NCBI GenBank assembly: GCA_031550725.1
Contig: JAVBOH010000028.1
Location: 1 to 32,094 of the forward strand
Direction of reading: 5' to 3'
From: UBA946 sp031550725
Lineage (GTDB): Bacteria; Bacillota; Clostridia; Oscillospirales; Ruminococcaceae
DNA: 32,094 nt
Each line of letters begins with the position of its first letter. Positions within the stretch are counted from its first letter, which is position 1. The position numbers and the translations under genes were made by a program. Shown one piece after another: positions 7,549-15,375 of the stretch. The notes beneath the pieces were generated by a model that was not told the origin of the DNA, searched no databases, and saw only the letters and a list, made by a program, of their open reading frames with translations.

Positions 7549-8988
7549 TTAATAAGCCTTACCCCAGTAAACCAAGTCCTTAGCAGGTTTACCGCAGCAA
7601 ACGCAGGTATCAGCAACAGCTCTTTGTTCAAGCGGCATGCAGCGAGAGCCAACACCAGTCTTTTCCTTAACCATATCCTCGCAAGCCTCATCACCGCACC
7701 ACATAGCCTTAACAAAACCGTTGCCATTTTTTTCGAGAGCAGCGGTAATTTCATCCATAGTAGTACAAGTATAAGTTTTATTCTCACGATTTTTAAGAGC
7801 ATTGTCATATAACCCATTACGTACTTCATCAAGCTTTATTGCAACCATCTTCTCGAGTTCATCAAGTTTAACGATAGTCTTTTCACGGTTATGACGTGTA
7901 ACGATAACGCACTGCGAAGCCTCAATATCCTTAGGACCCATTTCAATACGAACAGGAACACCCTTCATTTCGTATTCTGCAAACTTCCAGCCAGCAGAGT
8001 TATCGGAATCATCAAGCTTAACACGGAAATTCTTAGAAAGAACATCCTTAATTTCAGCACATTTTTCCAAAACGCCCTCTTTATGCTGAGCGATAGGTAG
8101 GATAACAACCTGAATTGGAGCAACATCTGGAGGAAGAACAAGACCGTTATCATCACCATGTGTCATGATAATTGCGCCGATAAGACGAGTTGTCATACCC
8201 CATGAGGTCTGATGTGGATACTCCTGCTTATTTTCCCTGCTTGTATATTGAATTTCAAAAGCCTTAGCAAATCCATCACCGAAATAGTGTGAAGTACCAG
8301 CCTGCAAAGCCTGACCATCATGCATCAATGCCTCGATAGCGTATGTTGAAACTGCGCCTGCGAACTTGTCAGATTCAGTCTTTTTACCCTTTATAACAGG
8401 GATACAAAGTGCCTTTTCACAGAAGTCAGCATAAACATTTAACATCTTTTCTGTTTCGATAATAGCTTCTTCTGCAGTAGCATGAATTGTATGACCCTCC
8501 TGCCATAAGAACTCACGAGAACGCAGGAATGGACGAGTAGTTTTTTCCCATCTAACAACGGAAACCCACTGGTTATAAAGCTTTGGCAAATCACGATAGG
8601 AATGAACAATATTAGCATAATGCTCACAGAAAAGTGTTTCGGAGGTTGGACGAACACAAAGCCTTTCTTCAAGCTTTTCCGAGCCGCCATGAGTAACCCA
8701 TGCAACCTCAGGAGCAAAGCCCTGAACGTGATCCTTTTCTTTCTGCAAAAGGCTTTCAGGAATAAACATAGGCATACAAACATTTTCATGTCCTGTTGCT
8801 TTGAACATTCCATCAAGAATACGCTGAATATTCTCCCAGATTGCATAAGCGTAAGGGCGAATAACCATACAGCCCTTAACGGAAGTATATTCAATTAGTT
8901 CAGCTTTTTTAACGATATCGGTATACCACTTTGCAAAGTCCTCATCCATTGAGGTAATTGCGTCTACCATTTTTTTATTATCAGCCAT
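7549..8988 (-). CDS. proS: Prolyl-tRNA synthetase, archaeal/eukaryote-like type
   Basis: This enzyme activates proline and charges tRNA-Pro in the cytoplasm. The 479-residue protein has the class II motif 2 region VVRWEKTTRPFLRSREFLWQ followed by EGHTIHAT, and a C-terminal zinc-binding-like region with Cys pairs (GDEACED, SRCMPLEQ, DTCVCCGKPA) and a terminal Tyr, all features of the archaeal/eukaryotic ProRS class. It lacks the roughly 180-residue editing insertion of the long bacterial ProRS, and its length fits. The ATG has AAAAGGAC about 10 nt upstream. No T-box leader was seen upstream, so tRNA-sensing control is not apparent. Confidence 0.95.
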   Translation of the reverse strand: MADNKKMVDAITSMDEDFAKWYTDIVKKAELIEYTSVKGCMVIRPYAYAIWENIQRILDGMFKATGHENVCMPMFIPESLLQKEKDHVQGFAPEVAWVTHGGSEKLEERLCVRPTSETLFCEHYANIVHSYRDLPKLYNQWVSVVRWEKTTRPFLRSREFLWQEGHTIHATAEEAIIETEKMLNVYADFCEKALCIPVIKGKKTESDKFAGAVSTYAIEALMHDGQALQAGTSHYFGDGFAKAFEIQYTSRENKQEYPHQTSWGMTTRLIGAIIMTHGDDNGLVLPPDVAPIQVVILPIAQHKEGVLEKCAEIKDVLSKNFRVKLDDSDNSAGWKFAEYEMKGVPVRIEMGPKDIEASQCVIVTRHNREKTIVKLDELEKMVAIKLDEVRNGLYDNALKNRENKTYTCTTMDEITAALEKNGNGFVKAMWCGDEACEDMVKEKTGVGSRCMPLEQRAVADTCVCCGKPAKDLVYWGKAY

Positions 8989-9523
8989 GTAAAATCAAGT
9001 CCTTTTCGTAAATTTATTATATGTTTATACTATTTGTAGATAATAATATTAACCCTTACGGGAATAATACACATCTTATTTTTCATAAATTTATTTACCA
9101 TGATAGTATTCATCCCCTTTAAGATTATTTTGGTTAGTATTTTACTATTTTCGTTAAATATAAAAATACATATAATAGTATACCACATATCTAGCATTAT
9201 TTCAAGGTTTTGCGGTATTTTTTCACGGTCATTTCATAATTTATTAGCCAATGACAAATATAGTTTAAATATAAAATACGATATTAACTATATGGATTTT
9301 TTGTAACAGCTTAGTTTTTTTATACTAAAGTATTTGATTTCAAAGCCGATATATAAGGTAAGTGGCGATGTTTGAAATTACATTTAATCAGACTGAATAG
9401 ACCTGTTCGGGAACTTGAGGTGAGTGGAAAAACGAAGATTATTTTAACGAAGGATGACAAAAAATAACGTTTTTATGCCACAACACAGTTTTCGAACAAG
9501 TCTAATAAGAAAGGGGTATCTTT
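8989..9523. other. 535-nt stretch without a convincing gene
   Basis: This AT-rich region separates the divergent proS and the 228-residue gene. It probably holds both promoters, but no pair of -35/-10 hexamers is clear. A 68-codon plus-strand frame (9100-9306) lacks a ribosome binding site. A 31-codon frame with a TTG start (9372-9467), encoding a strongly basic peptide containing PVRELEVSGKTKIILTKDD, is protein-like but also lacks a good ribosome binding site; it could be a gene remnant. An AAAGGGG ribosome binding site for the next gene ends the stretch. Confidence 0.5.
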
Positions 9524-10210
9524 ATGAGCAGAATAAACAGTTATAACTATATGAATGTCATGCTGCAATCACGTGGATATTCAAAGGAAGATGCCGCAAA
9601 ATTTATTGCTGATGCCGAGGCTGATATTTACAGCAAGGACAACAACGGTAATTTGTCGGATGAAGATAAACAAATAATGGATGATTATAAAAAATCATTG
9701 CGTGAGGCTGAAAAAACCGAGGCTAAGATAAACAGGGGACGTGATATTTATGACAATGAGTCCTACTGCAAGCGTGAAAATGGAAAATCAAAGATGGATG
9801 AAGATTTGGATGTTTCTAATAAAGAGAAAAAGCAGCTGAAAGAGCAGATGGATAAAATTCTTGAGGAGAGTAAAAAGCGTGCAGTCGATACTAAAAAGAT
9901 AGCACAAAAAATTGCTAAGGGTAAGAATGCCACTAAAAAAGAGCTTGAATTTATCAAGGAAAATGACCCTGCATTGTATCGTAAAGCATTAGCCGCAAAT
10001 CAGGCTCGTAAGGCAAAGGAAACCCGTATTATGAACATAGATGATGCGGATGAACTCAAGAGAGAATTAATGAAATCTACATCAACAATCTCAAACGAGG
10101 ATGATTTAACAAAGCTTATAAATGACAACACCAAGGAACTGGTTAAAAAGAAAGCCAAGGAAAAAGAAAAATCAGAAAAAAGACATGATGGCTTTAAGGC
10201 TGTAATATAA
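9524..10210 (+). CDS. Highly charged coiled-coil protein, unknown function
   Basis: I do not recognise this 228-residue protein. It has no signal peptide or membrane segment and is very rich in Lys, Glu and Asp, with long predicted helices (for example KKQLKEQMDKILEESKKRAV and ATKKELEFIKENDP) and a Lys-rich C-terminal KEKEKSEKRHDGFK region. This suggests an elongated cytosolic coiled-coil protein that may bind nucleic acid or scaffold other proteins. The ATG is supported by AAAGGGG about 8 nt upstream. It is monocistronic, converges on pfkA across a palindromic element, and its neighbours give no functional hint. Confidence 0.7.
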   Translation: MSRINSYNYMNVMLQSRGYSKEDAAKFIADAEADIYSKDNNGNLSDEDKQIMDDYKKSLREAEKTEAKINRGRDIYDNESYCKRENGKSKMDEDLDVSNKEKKQLKEQMDKILEESKKRAVDTKKIAQKIAKGKNATKKELEFIKENDPALYRKALAANQARKAKETRIMNIDDADELKRELMKSTSTISNEDDLTKLINDNTKELVKKKAKEKEKSEKRHDGFKAVI

Positions 10211-10245
10211 AAAGGTTGTTATACAAAGAAAAATAATTACAAAAA

Positions 10246-10325
10246 GCGGACGATTAACAATCGCCTCTACAAATAGTTCACGTAATACGTTGAATTTGAT
10301 GTAGGGTGACTAGTAATCGCCCGCT
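10246..10325. repeat. Palindromic element between convergent genes
   Basis: Two imperfectly inverted arms of about 26 nt (left AGCGGACGATTAACAATCGC..., right arm containing GTAGGG and GCCCGCT) flank an inner small inverted repeat (TTCACGT...ACGTTGAA). The whole 80-bp unit can fold into one long cruciform or hairpin. It lies between convergent genes and resembles a MITE-like intergenic repeat that may also end both transcripts. Confidence 0.55.
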
Positions 10326-10345
10326 ATATTTATTAGTTAATAAAA

Positions 10346-11431
10346 TTAATCGCCAAATGAAATACCCAAATGCTTAGCAGATGAAACAAGCTGATCATCA
10401 ATAGGTACAAATTTAGTCTTACCTGCAATATCAATCAAAGGATTTTCAGTAATAACAGACTTAACCATAGCCACTGTAACGCCATACTTCTCTTCTTCAA
10501 TAAGCTTTGCAGCCCTGACACCAAACTTTGTAGCAAGCACACGGTCATATGCAGACGGACTACCTCCCCTTAACATATGCCCAGGAACACAAACCCTAGC
10601 CTCAATTCCTGTTGCACCCTGAACTTGTGCAGCAAGCCTTGAAGTTGCAGTTAAAATACCTGCCTCCTCACGCTTTTTCGCACGTTCTTTTTTCTTCATT
10701 TTAGCTTCATCAGTATCCATCGCACCTTCTGCAACAGCAACAATAGAAAACGACTTTCCAGCCTTTGAACGTTTAAGGGCAGCCTCAATAATCTTTTCAG
10801 TGCTGTATGGAATTTCAGGGATAACGATAATATCCGCACCTCCTGCAATTCCTGCATAAAGTGTGAGCCAGCCTGCCTTGTTGCCCATAATTTCAACCAT
10901 AAGAATACGGCTGTGTGATGCGGCAGTAGTATGAAGCCTGTCGATAACATCAGTAGCGGTATCAACAGCAGTATGGAAACCAAAGGTTACATCTGTACCA
11001 AAAATATCGTTGTCAATAGTCTTAGGCAAGCCAATAACATTTAACCCCTCGTTCGCCAAAAGGTTAGCAGTTTTATGCGTACCATTACCGCCAAGCGTCA
11101 GCAGGCAGTCAAGCTTTTGCTTTTTATAGGTATCCTTCATTGCCTTAACTCTGTCAATATTATCCTCACCAATACTGGAAATCATCTTGAATGGCTGACG
11201 CTTTGTACCAAGAATTGTACCACCCTGCGTTAGAATTCCTGAAAATTCGGATGGAGCCATTTCTCTTGCCATATTATTTATAAGACCGTAATAACCGTTC
11301 TGGATGCCGACAATTTCGATATTATCTGTACCAAGTCTATCAAAACAAGCCTTAGCAACACCTCTTATAGTAGCATTAAGTCCTGGACAGTCGCCGCCGC
11401 TTGTGAGTATACCGATTCTCTTTTTTGCCAT
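10346..11431 (-). CDS. pfkA: 6-phosphofructokinase, GGNGT / PKTIDND type
   Basis: Predicted to phosphorylate fructose 6-phosphate in glycolysis. The 361-residue product shows the PFK N-terminal ILTSGGDCPGLNATIRG, the GGNGTHKTA loop (about residues 114-122), PKTIDND, MGNKAGWLTLYAGIAGGAD and the C-terminal LRGGSPSAYDR motifs. The residue equivalent to E. coli Gly104 is Gly (ATP-type), while Lys in PKTIDND is the residue found in PPi- and mixed-type enzymes, and the usual Asp103 is Asn. Phosphoryl donor is therefore uncertain. A consensus promoter lies just upstream, and AAAGGGATG precedes the ATG. Confidence 0.9.
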   Translation of the reverse strand: MAKKRIGILTSGGDCPGLNATIRGVAKACFDRLGTDNIEIVGIQNGYYGLINNMAREMAPSEFSGILTQGGTILGTKRQPFKMISSIGEDNIDRVKAMKDTYKKQKLDCLLTLGGNGTHKTANLLANEGLNVIGLPKTIDNDIFGTDVTFGFHTAVDTATDVIDRLHTTAASHSRILMVEIMGNKAGWLTLYAGIAGGADIIVIPEIPYSTEKIIEAALKRSKAGKSFSIVAVAEGAMDTDEAKMKKKERAKKREEAGILTATSRLAAQVQGATGIEARVCVPGHMLRGGSPSAYDRVLATKFGVRAAKLIEEEKYGVTVAMVKSVITENPLIDIAGKTKFVPIDDQLVSSAKHLGISFGD

Positions 11432-11468
11432 TCATTACACATCCCTTTGTTTTTTTATTGTACTAAAA

Positions 11469-11497
11469 ATTATAGCAGTATTTTCGTCACTTGTCAA
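11469..11497 (-). promoter_or_regulatory. Consensus sigma-A promoter of pfkA
   Basis: On the minus strand TTGACA (11492-11497) and TATAAT (11469-11474) are separated by 17 bp, a perfect sigma-A promoter about 40 nt upstream of the pfkA start. A 14-bp palindrome, GCTTAACATTAAGC-like (about 11513-11526), lies just upstream. Confidence 0.85.
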
Positions 11498-11532
11498 TGA
11501 TTTTACCAAGGCTTAACATTAAGCATCATTTT

Positions 11533-11853
11533 TCATTTTTTTACACTCATGATACTTTTCCACTTTATTCTTACAGTGTATTTCTTATCTACCTTTAATT
11601 TATCATATGCAGATTTATATTCGCACCTCAATATATGTACCCTCGGGGAACTTTCATATTTACAATATATAACATAATGTGGCATAACACCAGTATCACG
11701 CTTACTATAATATTTATAATAGTTGATACGTTTCTTTGTAACGATGATGTTTTTGTATCTGCCTTTATAAAAAATAGAAACAATTGAAGATATAACCAGT
11801 GTTATTGTTATACATGACATTACAATTAGTATAATGTAATCTAATATATCCAT
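11533..11853 (-). CDS. Small membrane protein of unknown function
   Basis: The 106-residue product starts MDILDYIILIVMSCITITLV, a single hydrophobic N-terminal helix (residues about 5-28), followed by a basic, Tyr-rich cytosolic or extracellular domain (KKRINYYKYYSKRDTGVMPH, VHILRCEYKSAYDKLKVDKK). I see no known family; the domain could be a small beta-rich fold. The ATG at 11851-11853 is chosen because GAGG lies 7 nt upstream; an in-frame GTG 8 codons earlier has no such site. It is the last gene of the RidA-Maf operon, 27 nt after maf. Confidence 0.65.
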   Translation of the reverse strand: MDILDYIILIVMSCITITLVISSIVSIFYKGRYKNIIVTKKRINYYKYYSKRDTGVMPHYVIYCKYESSPRVHILRCEYKSAYDKLKVDKKYTVRIKWKSIMSVKK

Positions 11854-11880
11854 ATTGTAACCTCGTTTTACATACACTTA

Positions 11881-12438
11881 TTAAGCTATGAAATTCATCA
11901 ATTCTCTTTTTAATCTAGCAACTGGAAGTCCAACAACATTGAAGAAATCACCGATAATGCCTTTCACAAGTACAGACCCAACACCCTGAATGCCATATGC
12001 ACCTGCTTTATCAAAAGGGTCGCCAGTTGCAATATAATCATTAATTTCCTCATCTGAAAGGGGATAGAAAGCAACAGATGTTGTTTCAGAAAAGCTCATG
12101 CTTACACCATTCCTAAAAAGGCATACGCCAGTAACTACATTATGCGTCTTGCCTGAAAGCATGCTAAGCATCCGTTTCGCATCATCTATATCAGTCGGTT
12201 TACCGAGAATATTTCCATCAATTATAACAACTGTATCACAGCCTATAACAACACTGTCAGGATATAACTTTGAGATATGAGCCGCTTTTTTAACCGCCAA
12301 AAACTCTGCCGCTTCATGTGCTTCGAGGGCATCTGGTATAATTTCATCAACGTCAGCAGGACAAATTTCAAATTTCGGTATAACATATTTCAAGAGTTCT
12401 TGTCTGCGTGGTGAGGCTGATGCTAGAATGTAGTTCAT
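11881..12438 (-). CDS. maf: Maf-family nucleotide pyrophosphatase
   Basis: Maf proteins hydrolyse non-canonical or UTP/dTTP-type nucleotides and influence septation in Bacillus. The 185-residue product begins MNYILASASPRRQELLKYV and has the family motifs GCDTVVIIDG, GKPTDIDDAKRML, HNVVTGVC and GDPFDKAGAYGIQGVG, the last resembling the dTTP/UTP subgroup. The ATG at 12436-12438 follows TTGGAG with 9-nt spacing; a TTG 5 codons upstream would fall on that site. It sits in a minus-strand operon with a cytidine-deaminase-like gene, both nucleotide-related. Confidence 0.93.
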   Translation of the reverse strand: MNYILASASPRRQELLKYVIPKFEICPADVDEIIPDALEAHEAAEFLAVKKAAHISKLYPDSVVIGCDTVVIIDGNILGKPTDIDDAKRMLSMLSGKTHNVVTGVCLFRNGVSMSFSETTSVAFYPLSDEEINDYIATGDPFDKAGAYGIQGVGSVLVKGIIGDFFNVVGLPVARLKRELMNFIA

Positions 12439-12460
12439 ATTATATATCTCCAATATTTTA

Positions 12461-12662
12461 TTAATCTTTATCCTTAATAAATGCCCAAATATTCAAACCG
12501 ATACCGCATAAAAGCAATATTGCTCCAATAATCATAAATTCAGATGTACCAGATGAGGATGCTATTAGGCGAAGTAAAATAAATCGCATTTCTTAGATAT
12601 ACAGCAGAAAGCATAATTGTTCCGCAAATTAAAAGACCAGTTCCAAATATTACTTTTTTCAT
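12461..12662 (-). pseudogene. Frameshifted small two-helix membrane protein
   Basis: From an ATG at 12660-12662 the minus strand encodes 40 residues beginning MKKVIFGTGLLICGTIMLSA, one membrane helix, then stops at TGA (12540-12542). The next frame continues without a break to TAA at 12461-12463 and encodes SSSGTSEFMIIGAILLLCGI...IWAFIKDKD, a second helix with a charged end. Joined, the two give a two-helix protein of about 65 residues that fits exactly the space between the deaminase and maf genes. This indicates a single frameshift near 12545-12575, either a real lesion or a sequencing error. Confidence 0.6.
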
Positions 12663-12687
12663 ATAGTTCAGCTCAATTAGAGTTCAC

Positions 12688-13065
12688 TCATAATCTATAT
12701 GGTAATAACTTCTCGATAGTAGTTATTGAACCATCTTCAAGCATGACTTCACATAAATAATTTTCGTCATGTATAGCATTAATAAATTCCCTGCAACGTC
12801 CGCAAGGTGCACAAGCACCCTCATCATCAACACCAGTAGCAACCAACTTTACAATATGCGACTCACCTGCTGTTATCATAGCAGCCACAGCCGAGTGTTC
12901 AGCACAAAATCCCATTCCTGCAGGAGTATCAATACAAACGCCAACATATACATTTCCTTTGTCTGACAGTATCGCAGCAGCAACCATTCCAGCCGATGCC
13001 ATTCTTGATATACTTCTATAATTCACAGCCTTTTTTGCGATAGATAATAGTTCGTTGAAATCCAT
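12688..13065 (-). CDS. cdd: Cytidine-deaminase-like zinc enzyme
   Basis: Predicted cytosolic deaminase of the CDA/blasticidin-S-deaminase fold. The 125-residue product has the zinc ligand and catalytic pair Cys54/Glu56 in GFCAEHSAVAAM and the Cys88/Cys91 pair in APCGRCREF, as in short tetrameric cytidine deaminases, although the usual ERTA and CRQ are here EHSA and CRE. Substrate may therefore be cytidine or a related base. The ATG at 13063-13065 is preceded by AGGAGA with 6-nt spacing, which excludes a 6-residue upstream extension. It is within the RidA-Maf operon. Confidence 0.8.
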   Translation of the reverse strand: MDFNELLSIAKKAVNYRSISRMASAGMVAAAILSDKGNVYVGVCIDTPAGMGFCAEHSAVAAMITAGESHIVKLVATGVDDEGACAPCGRCREFINAIHDENYLCEVMLEDGSITTIEKLLPYRL

Positions 13066-13119
13066 TATAATTCTCCTGTTCATTTACAATAAGCTTTTGA
13101 TTATATAATAAAAGTATGC

Positions 13120-13521
13120 TTATAGCGCCCGCTCTCTAATCAATCTAATAAACTCCTGTTTATCCTTAGGTGAAATAATAACCTCACTTTTGTTTTTATA
13201 AACAATAGAAATCCTATCCAAAGAAAGCCCAAAAGACGCTGATGAATCTTCAGTTTCGGATATGCTATTAATATCGTTATATGCTATCTTTATGTTAATT
13301 AATCCACAACGAACATGCAGAAAAGTATCATGCAATGTATAATTAGTAGAAAAATAAATAGGTAGAATTAACAAAACATCCGCTATAATCATTATTACTG
13401 AAACAATCAAAGCGGTTGTAACCTTGTCCTTAGCATAAAAATAGAGTGGAAAAACTGACATAATAACAACAAATACAACAGTTAAATGAAACCACCAGTC
13501 AATTTTAGACTTAAATTTCAT
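13120..13521 (-). CDS. Two-helix membrane protein with bacterial PH domain
   Basis: The 133-residue protein has two N-terminal membrane helices (about residues 11-30 and 36-56) followed by a soluble domain TLHDTFLHVRCGLINIKIAY...ISPKDKQEFIRLIRERAL. This pattern matches the PF06713 (bPH_4, formerly DUF1200) family of small bacterial PH-like domains, of unknown function, by motif recognition. Its ATG overlaps the stop of the RidA gene (ATGA), so the two are translationally coupled. Confidence 0.75.
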   Translation of the reverse strand: MKFKSKIDWWFHLTVVFVVIMSVFPLYFYAKDKVTTALIVSVIMIIADVLLILPIYFSTNYTLHDTFLHVRCGLINIKIAYNDINSISETEDSSASFGLSLDRISIVYKNKSEVIISPKDKQEFIRLIRERAL

Positions 13522-13910
13522 AATCGACTCTCCTGTATATATTTGTTAGTATTATAAGCAATCGCATCCAGTTGAAACTTAAGTCCATTCTCACCACCGC
13601 TATGTGCAAATTCAGTCTGAATTGATTTACGTGCAGGATATTTACCATTAAATCTTTCCTTTATGACTTTCTCCATAAGGGGAATATCCCATACATCACG
13701 AAACAATGCATCTATTTTCACAACAGATTCTAACCCTAAACCCACAGACTCAAGTCTTGCTGCGAGATGATCAAATGCACCATTAATCTGATTTTCAATT
13801 GGCTGTCCTATATTACCCACACAATAGCTTAAAAATACGAAATCTCCAGCTTTAACAATACCTGAATGAGCCCATTCCTCATTAACATCATACCTGATAA
13901 TCTCTGACAT
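13518..13910 (-). CDS. RidA/YjgF-family protein
   Basis: RidA-type proteins deaminate reactive enamine/imine intermediates of amino acid metabolism. The 130-residue product has the Rid fold pattern: GDFVFLSYCVGNIG near residue 23, the QINGAFDHLAARLESVGLGL helix, ESVVKIDALFRDV and the arginine-containing YPARKSIQTEF motif. In classical RidA the active-site region ends in VEIEAIA; here it is FQLDAIA, with Asp at the Glu position, so full activity is uncertain and it may belong to a Rid subfamily other than RidA. It is the first gene of the operon, with AGGAGG near 13919-13924. Confidence 0.82.
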   Translation of the reverse strand: MSEIIRYDVNEEWAHSGIVKAGDFVFLSYCVGNIGQPIENQINGAFDHLAARLESVGLGLESVVKIDALFRDVWDIPLMEKVIKERFNGKYPARKSIQTEFAHSGGENGLKFQLDAIAYNTNKYIQESRL

Positions 13911-13942
13911 AGTTGTTATCCTCCTAATAAAATCGTTAGCTT

Positions 13943-13971
13943 ATTATAGCACATATGTGCCTTAAAGTCAA
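13943..13971 (-). promoter_or_regulatory. RidA-operon promoter with palindrome in spacer
   Basis: On the minus strand TTGACT (13966-13971), a 17-bp spacer and TATAAT (13943-13948) form a strong sigma-A promoter. The spacer contains a perfect 12-bp palindrome, GCACATATGTGC (13949-13960), which would be bound across the promoter face and could be an operator. The promoter abuts the rplA terminator. Confidence 0.8.
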
Positions 13972-13974
13972 CAT

Positions 13975-14003
13975 AAAAAAGGCTGTCCCGAAACGGAACA
14001 GCC
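13975..14003 (-). terminator. Terminator of the rpmG-secE-nusG-rplK-rplA operon
   Basis: Read on the minus strand, a GGCTGTTCCG / CGGGACAGCC stem with one mismatch and a TTT loop is followed by TTTTTT. It lies 20 nt after the rplA stop, so the operon ends after rplA. Confidence 0.9.
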
Positions 14004-14023
14004 ATAATTATCAAAAAATTAAA

Positions 14024-14719
14024 TTATACACCGTACTTATTAGTAGAAACAGTGATACCAACGCCCATAGTTGAAGCAACTACGCAGGACTTGATGTAAG
14101 CACCCTTAGCAGCAGCTGGCTTAGCCTTAACGATAGCCTGAAGTAGAGTTTCGAAGTTCTGCTCTAGCTTTTCAGCACCGAAAGATGCCTTACCAATTGG
14201 ACAGTGGATAATGTTAGTCTTGTCAAGACGGTATTCAATCTTACCAGCCTTTGCTTCAGCAACAGCCTTAGCAACGTCAGGAGAAACTGTACCAGCCTTA
14301 GGAGATGGCATCAAACCACGAGGTCCTAAGATTTTAGCAACCTTACTAACAGTACTCATCATATCAGGGGATGCAATAACAACATCGAAATCCATCCAGT
14401 TTTCTTTCTGAATTCTTTCGATAAGGTCATCAGCACCAACGTGGTCAGCACCAGCAGCCTTAGCAGCATCCATCTTGTCTTCCTTACAGAAAACGCATAC
14501 ACGAACATCCTTACCAGTACCGTTAGGAAGTACAACAGCACCTCTAACCTGTTGATCAGCGTGACGAGAGTCAACACCTAGACGAACGTGAACTTCAATT
14601 GTTTCATCAAACTTAGCCTTTGCATTTGTGCAAGCTAAGCCTAAAGCTTCATTAGCTTCATAAGCTTTTGCCAAATCAATATTTTTCAAAGCTTCATTAT
14701 ATTTTTTACCATGTTTCAT
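14024..14719 (-). CDS. rplA: 50S ribosomal protein L1
   Basis: L1 forms the mobile stalk at the E site and in many bacteria represses its own operon. The 231-residue protein begins MKHGKKYNEALKNIDLAKAY and contains VRGAVVLPNGTGKDVRV, ASPDMMSTVSKVAKILGPRG-LMPSPKAGTV and TNIIHCPIGKASFG. Length is normal and AAGGAGG precedes the ATG. It is followed by a terminator instead of rplJ. Confidence 0.97.
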   Translation of the reverse strand: MKHGKKYNEALKNIDLAKAYEANEALGLACTNAKAKFDETIEVHVRLGVDSRHADQQVRGAVVLPNGTGKDVRVCVFCKEDKMDAAKAAGADHVGADDLIERIQKENWMDFDVVIASPDMMSTVSKVAKILGPRGLMPSPKAGTVSPDVAKAVAEAKAGKIEYRLDKTNIIHCPIGKASFGAEKLEQNFETLLQAIVKAKPAAAKGAYIKSCVVASTMGVGITVSTNKYGV

Positions 14720-14862
14720 AATAAATTATCCTCCTTATGTGGTGATATCCCGAAAATAAATCTCAATCGGGATCTTTTAGCGGAAATTTTCCTCCCACTA
14801 TACAGCGCTTTTTACAAAACACTGCGAACTTCTTTGAAGTTCATGCCTATATGCAATTTGAA
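14720..14862 (-). promoter_or_regulatory. rplK-rplA spacer with hairpins, possible L1 site
   Basis: The 143-nt gap, read on the minus strand, has a 7-bp perfect hairpin GAACTTC/GAAGTTC (14826-14842), an AGTGGGAGG stretch about 85 nt before rplA, and a 7-bp ATCCCGA/TCGGGAT hairpin (14747-14773) just before the ribosome binding site. L1 is known to regulate its operon by binding mRNA in bacteria and archaea, so a translational operator is plausible; that is inference. Confidence 0.4.
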
Positions 14863-15288
14863 TTAGTCAACAACAGTAACGCCCATTGAACGACAAGTAC
14901 CAGCGATCATGCTGATAGCAGCTTCAACACTTGATGCGTTAAGGTCAACCATCTTAGTTTCAGCAATCTTCTGAATCTGATCCTTAGTGATCTTACCAAC
15001 CTTAGTCTTGTTAGGAACACCTGAACCGCTCTCGATGCCGATTGCTTTCTTGATAAGAACTGCAGCAGGCGGAGTCTTAGTGATAAATGAGAATGAACGG
15101 TCAGCGTAAACTGTGATAACAACAGGGATTACAAGACCGATATCGTTCTTAGTTCTTTCGTTAAATTCCTTAGTAAATGCCATGATATTAACACCATGCT
15201 GACCAAGAGCTGGTCCAACCGGTGGAGCAGGAGTTGCTTTACCTGCGTTAATCTGAAGCTTAATTAAGCCAACAACTTTTTGTGCCAT
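14863..15288 (-). CDS. rplK: 50S ribosomal protein L11
   Basis: L11 sits in the GTPase centre and is the site of thiopeptide binding and stringent sensing. The 141-residue product begins MAQKVVGLIKLQINAGKATP and has APPVGPALGQHGVNIMAFTK, TPPAAVLIKKAIGI and the C-terminal GTCRSMGVTV motifs. GGAGGTATAAGC precedes the ATG; a 6-bp GAACGC/GCGTTC hairpin (15311-15335) lies between nusG and this gene. Confidence 0.97.
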   Translation of the reverse strand: MAQKVVGLIKLQINAGKATPAPPVGPALGQHGVNIMAFTKEFNERTKNDIGLVIPVVITVYADRSFSFITKTPPAAVLIKKAIGIESGSGVPNKTKVGKITKDQIQKIAETKMVDLNASSVEAAISMIAGTCRSMGVTVVD

Positions 15289-15375
15289 GCTTATACCTCC
15301 GTAAATAATGGAACGCTGTAAATTAATATGCGTTCAGTAAATTGTTTGTGTAGCAAATGAATAGTATCAAAACGA

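Noticed and set aside
8989..9099. Possible T-box upstream of proS
   Set aside because: No specifier stem, AGGGTGGNACCGCG box or terminator pair can be seen.
9100..9306. 68-codon plus-strand frame with a hydrophobic start
   Set aside because: No ribosome binding site, AT-rich composition and no recognisable pattern; it overlaps the likely proS upstream region.
9372..9467. 31-codon frame with TTG start encoding a basic peptide
   Set aside because: Looks somewhat protein-like but has no proper ribosome binding site; kept only as a possible remnant.
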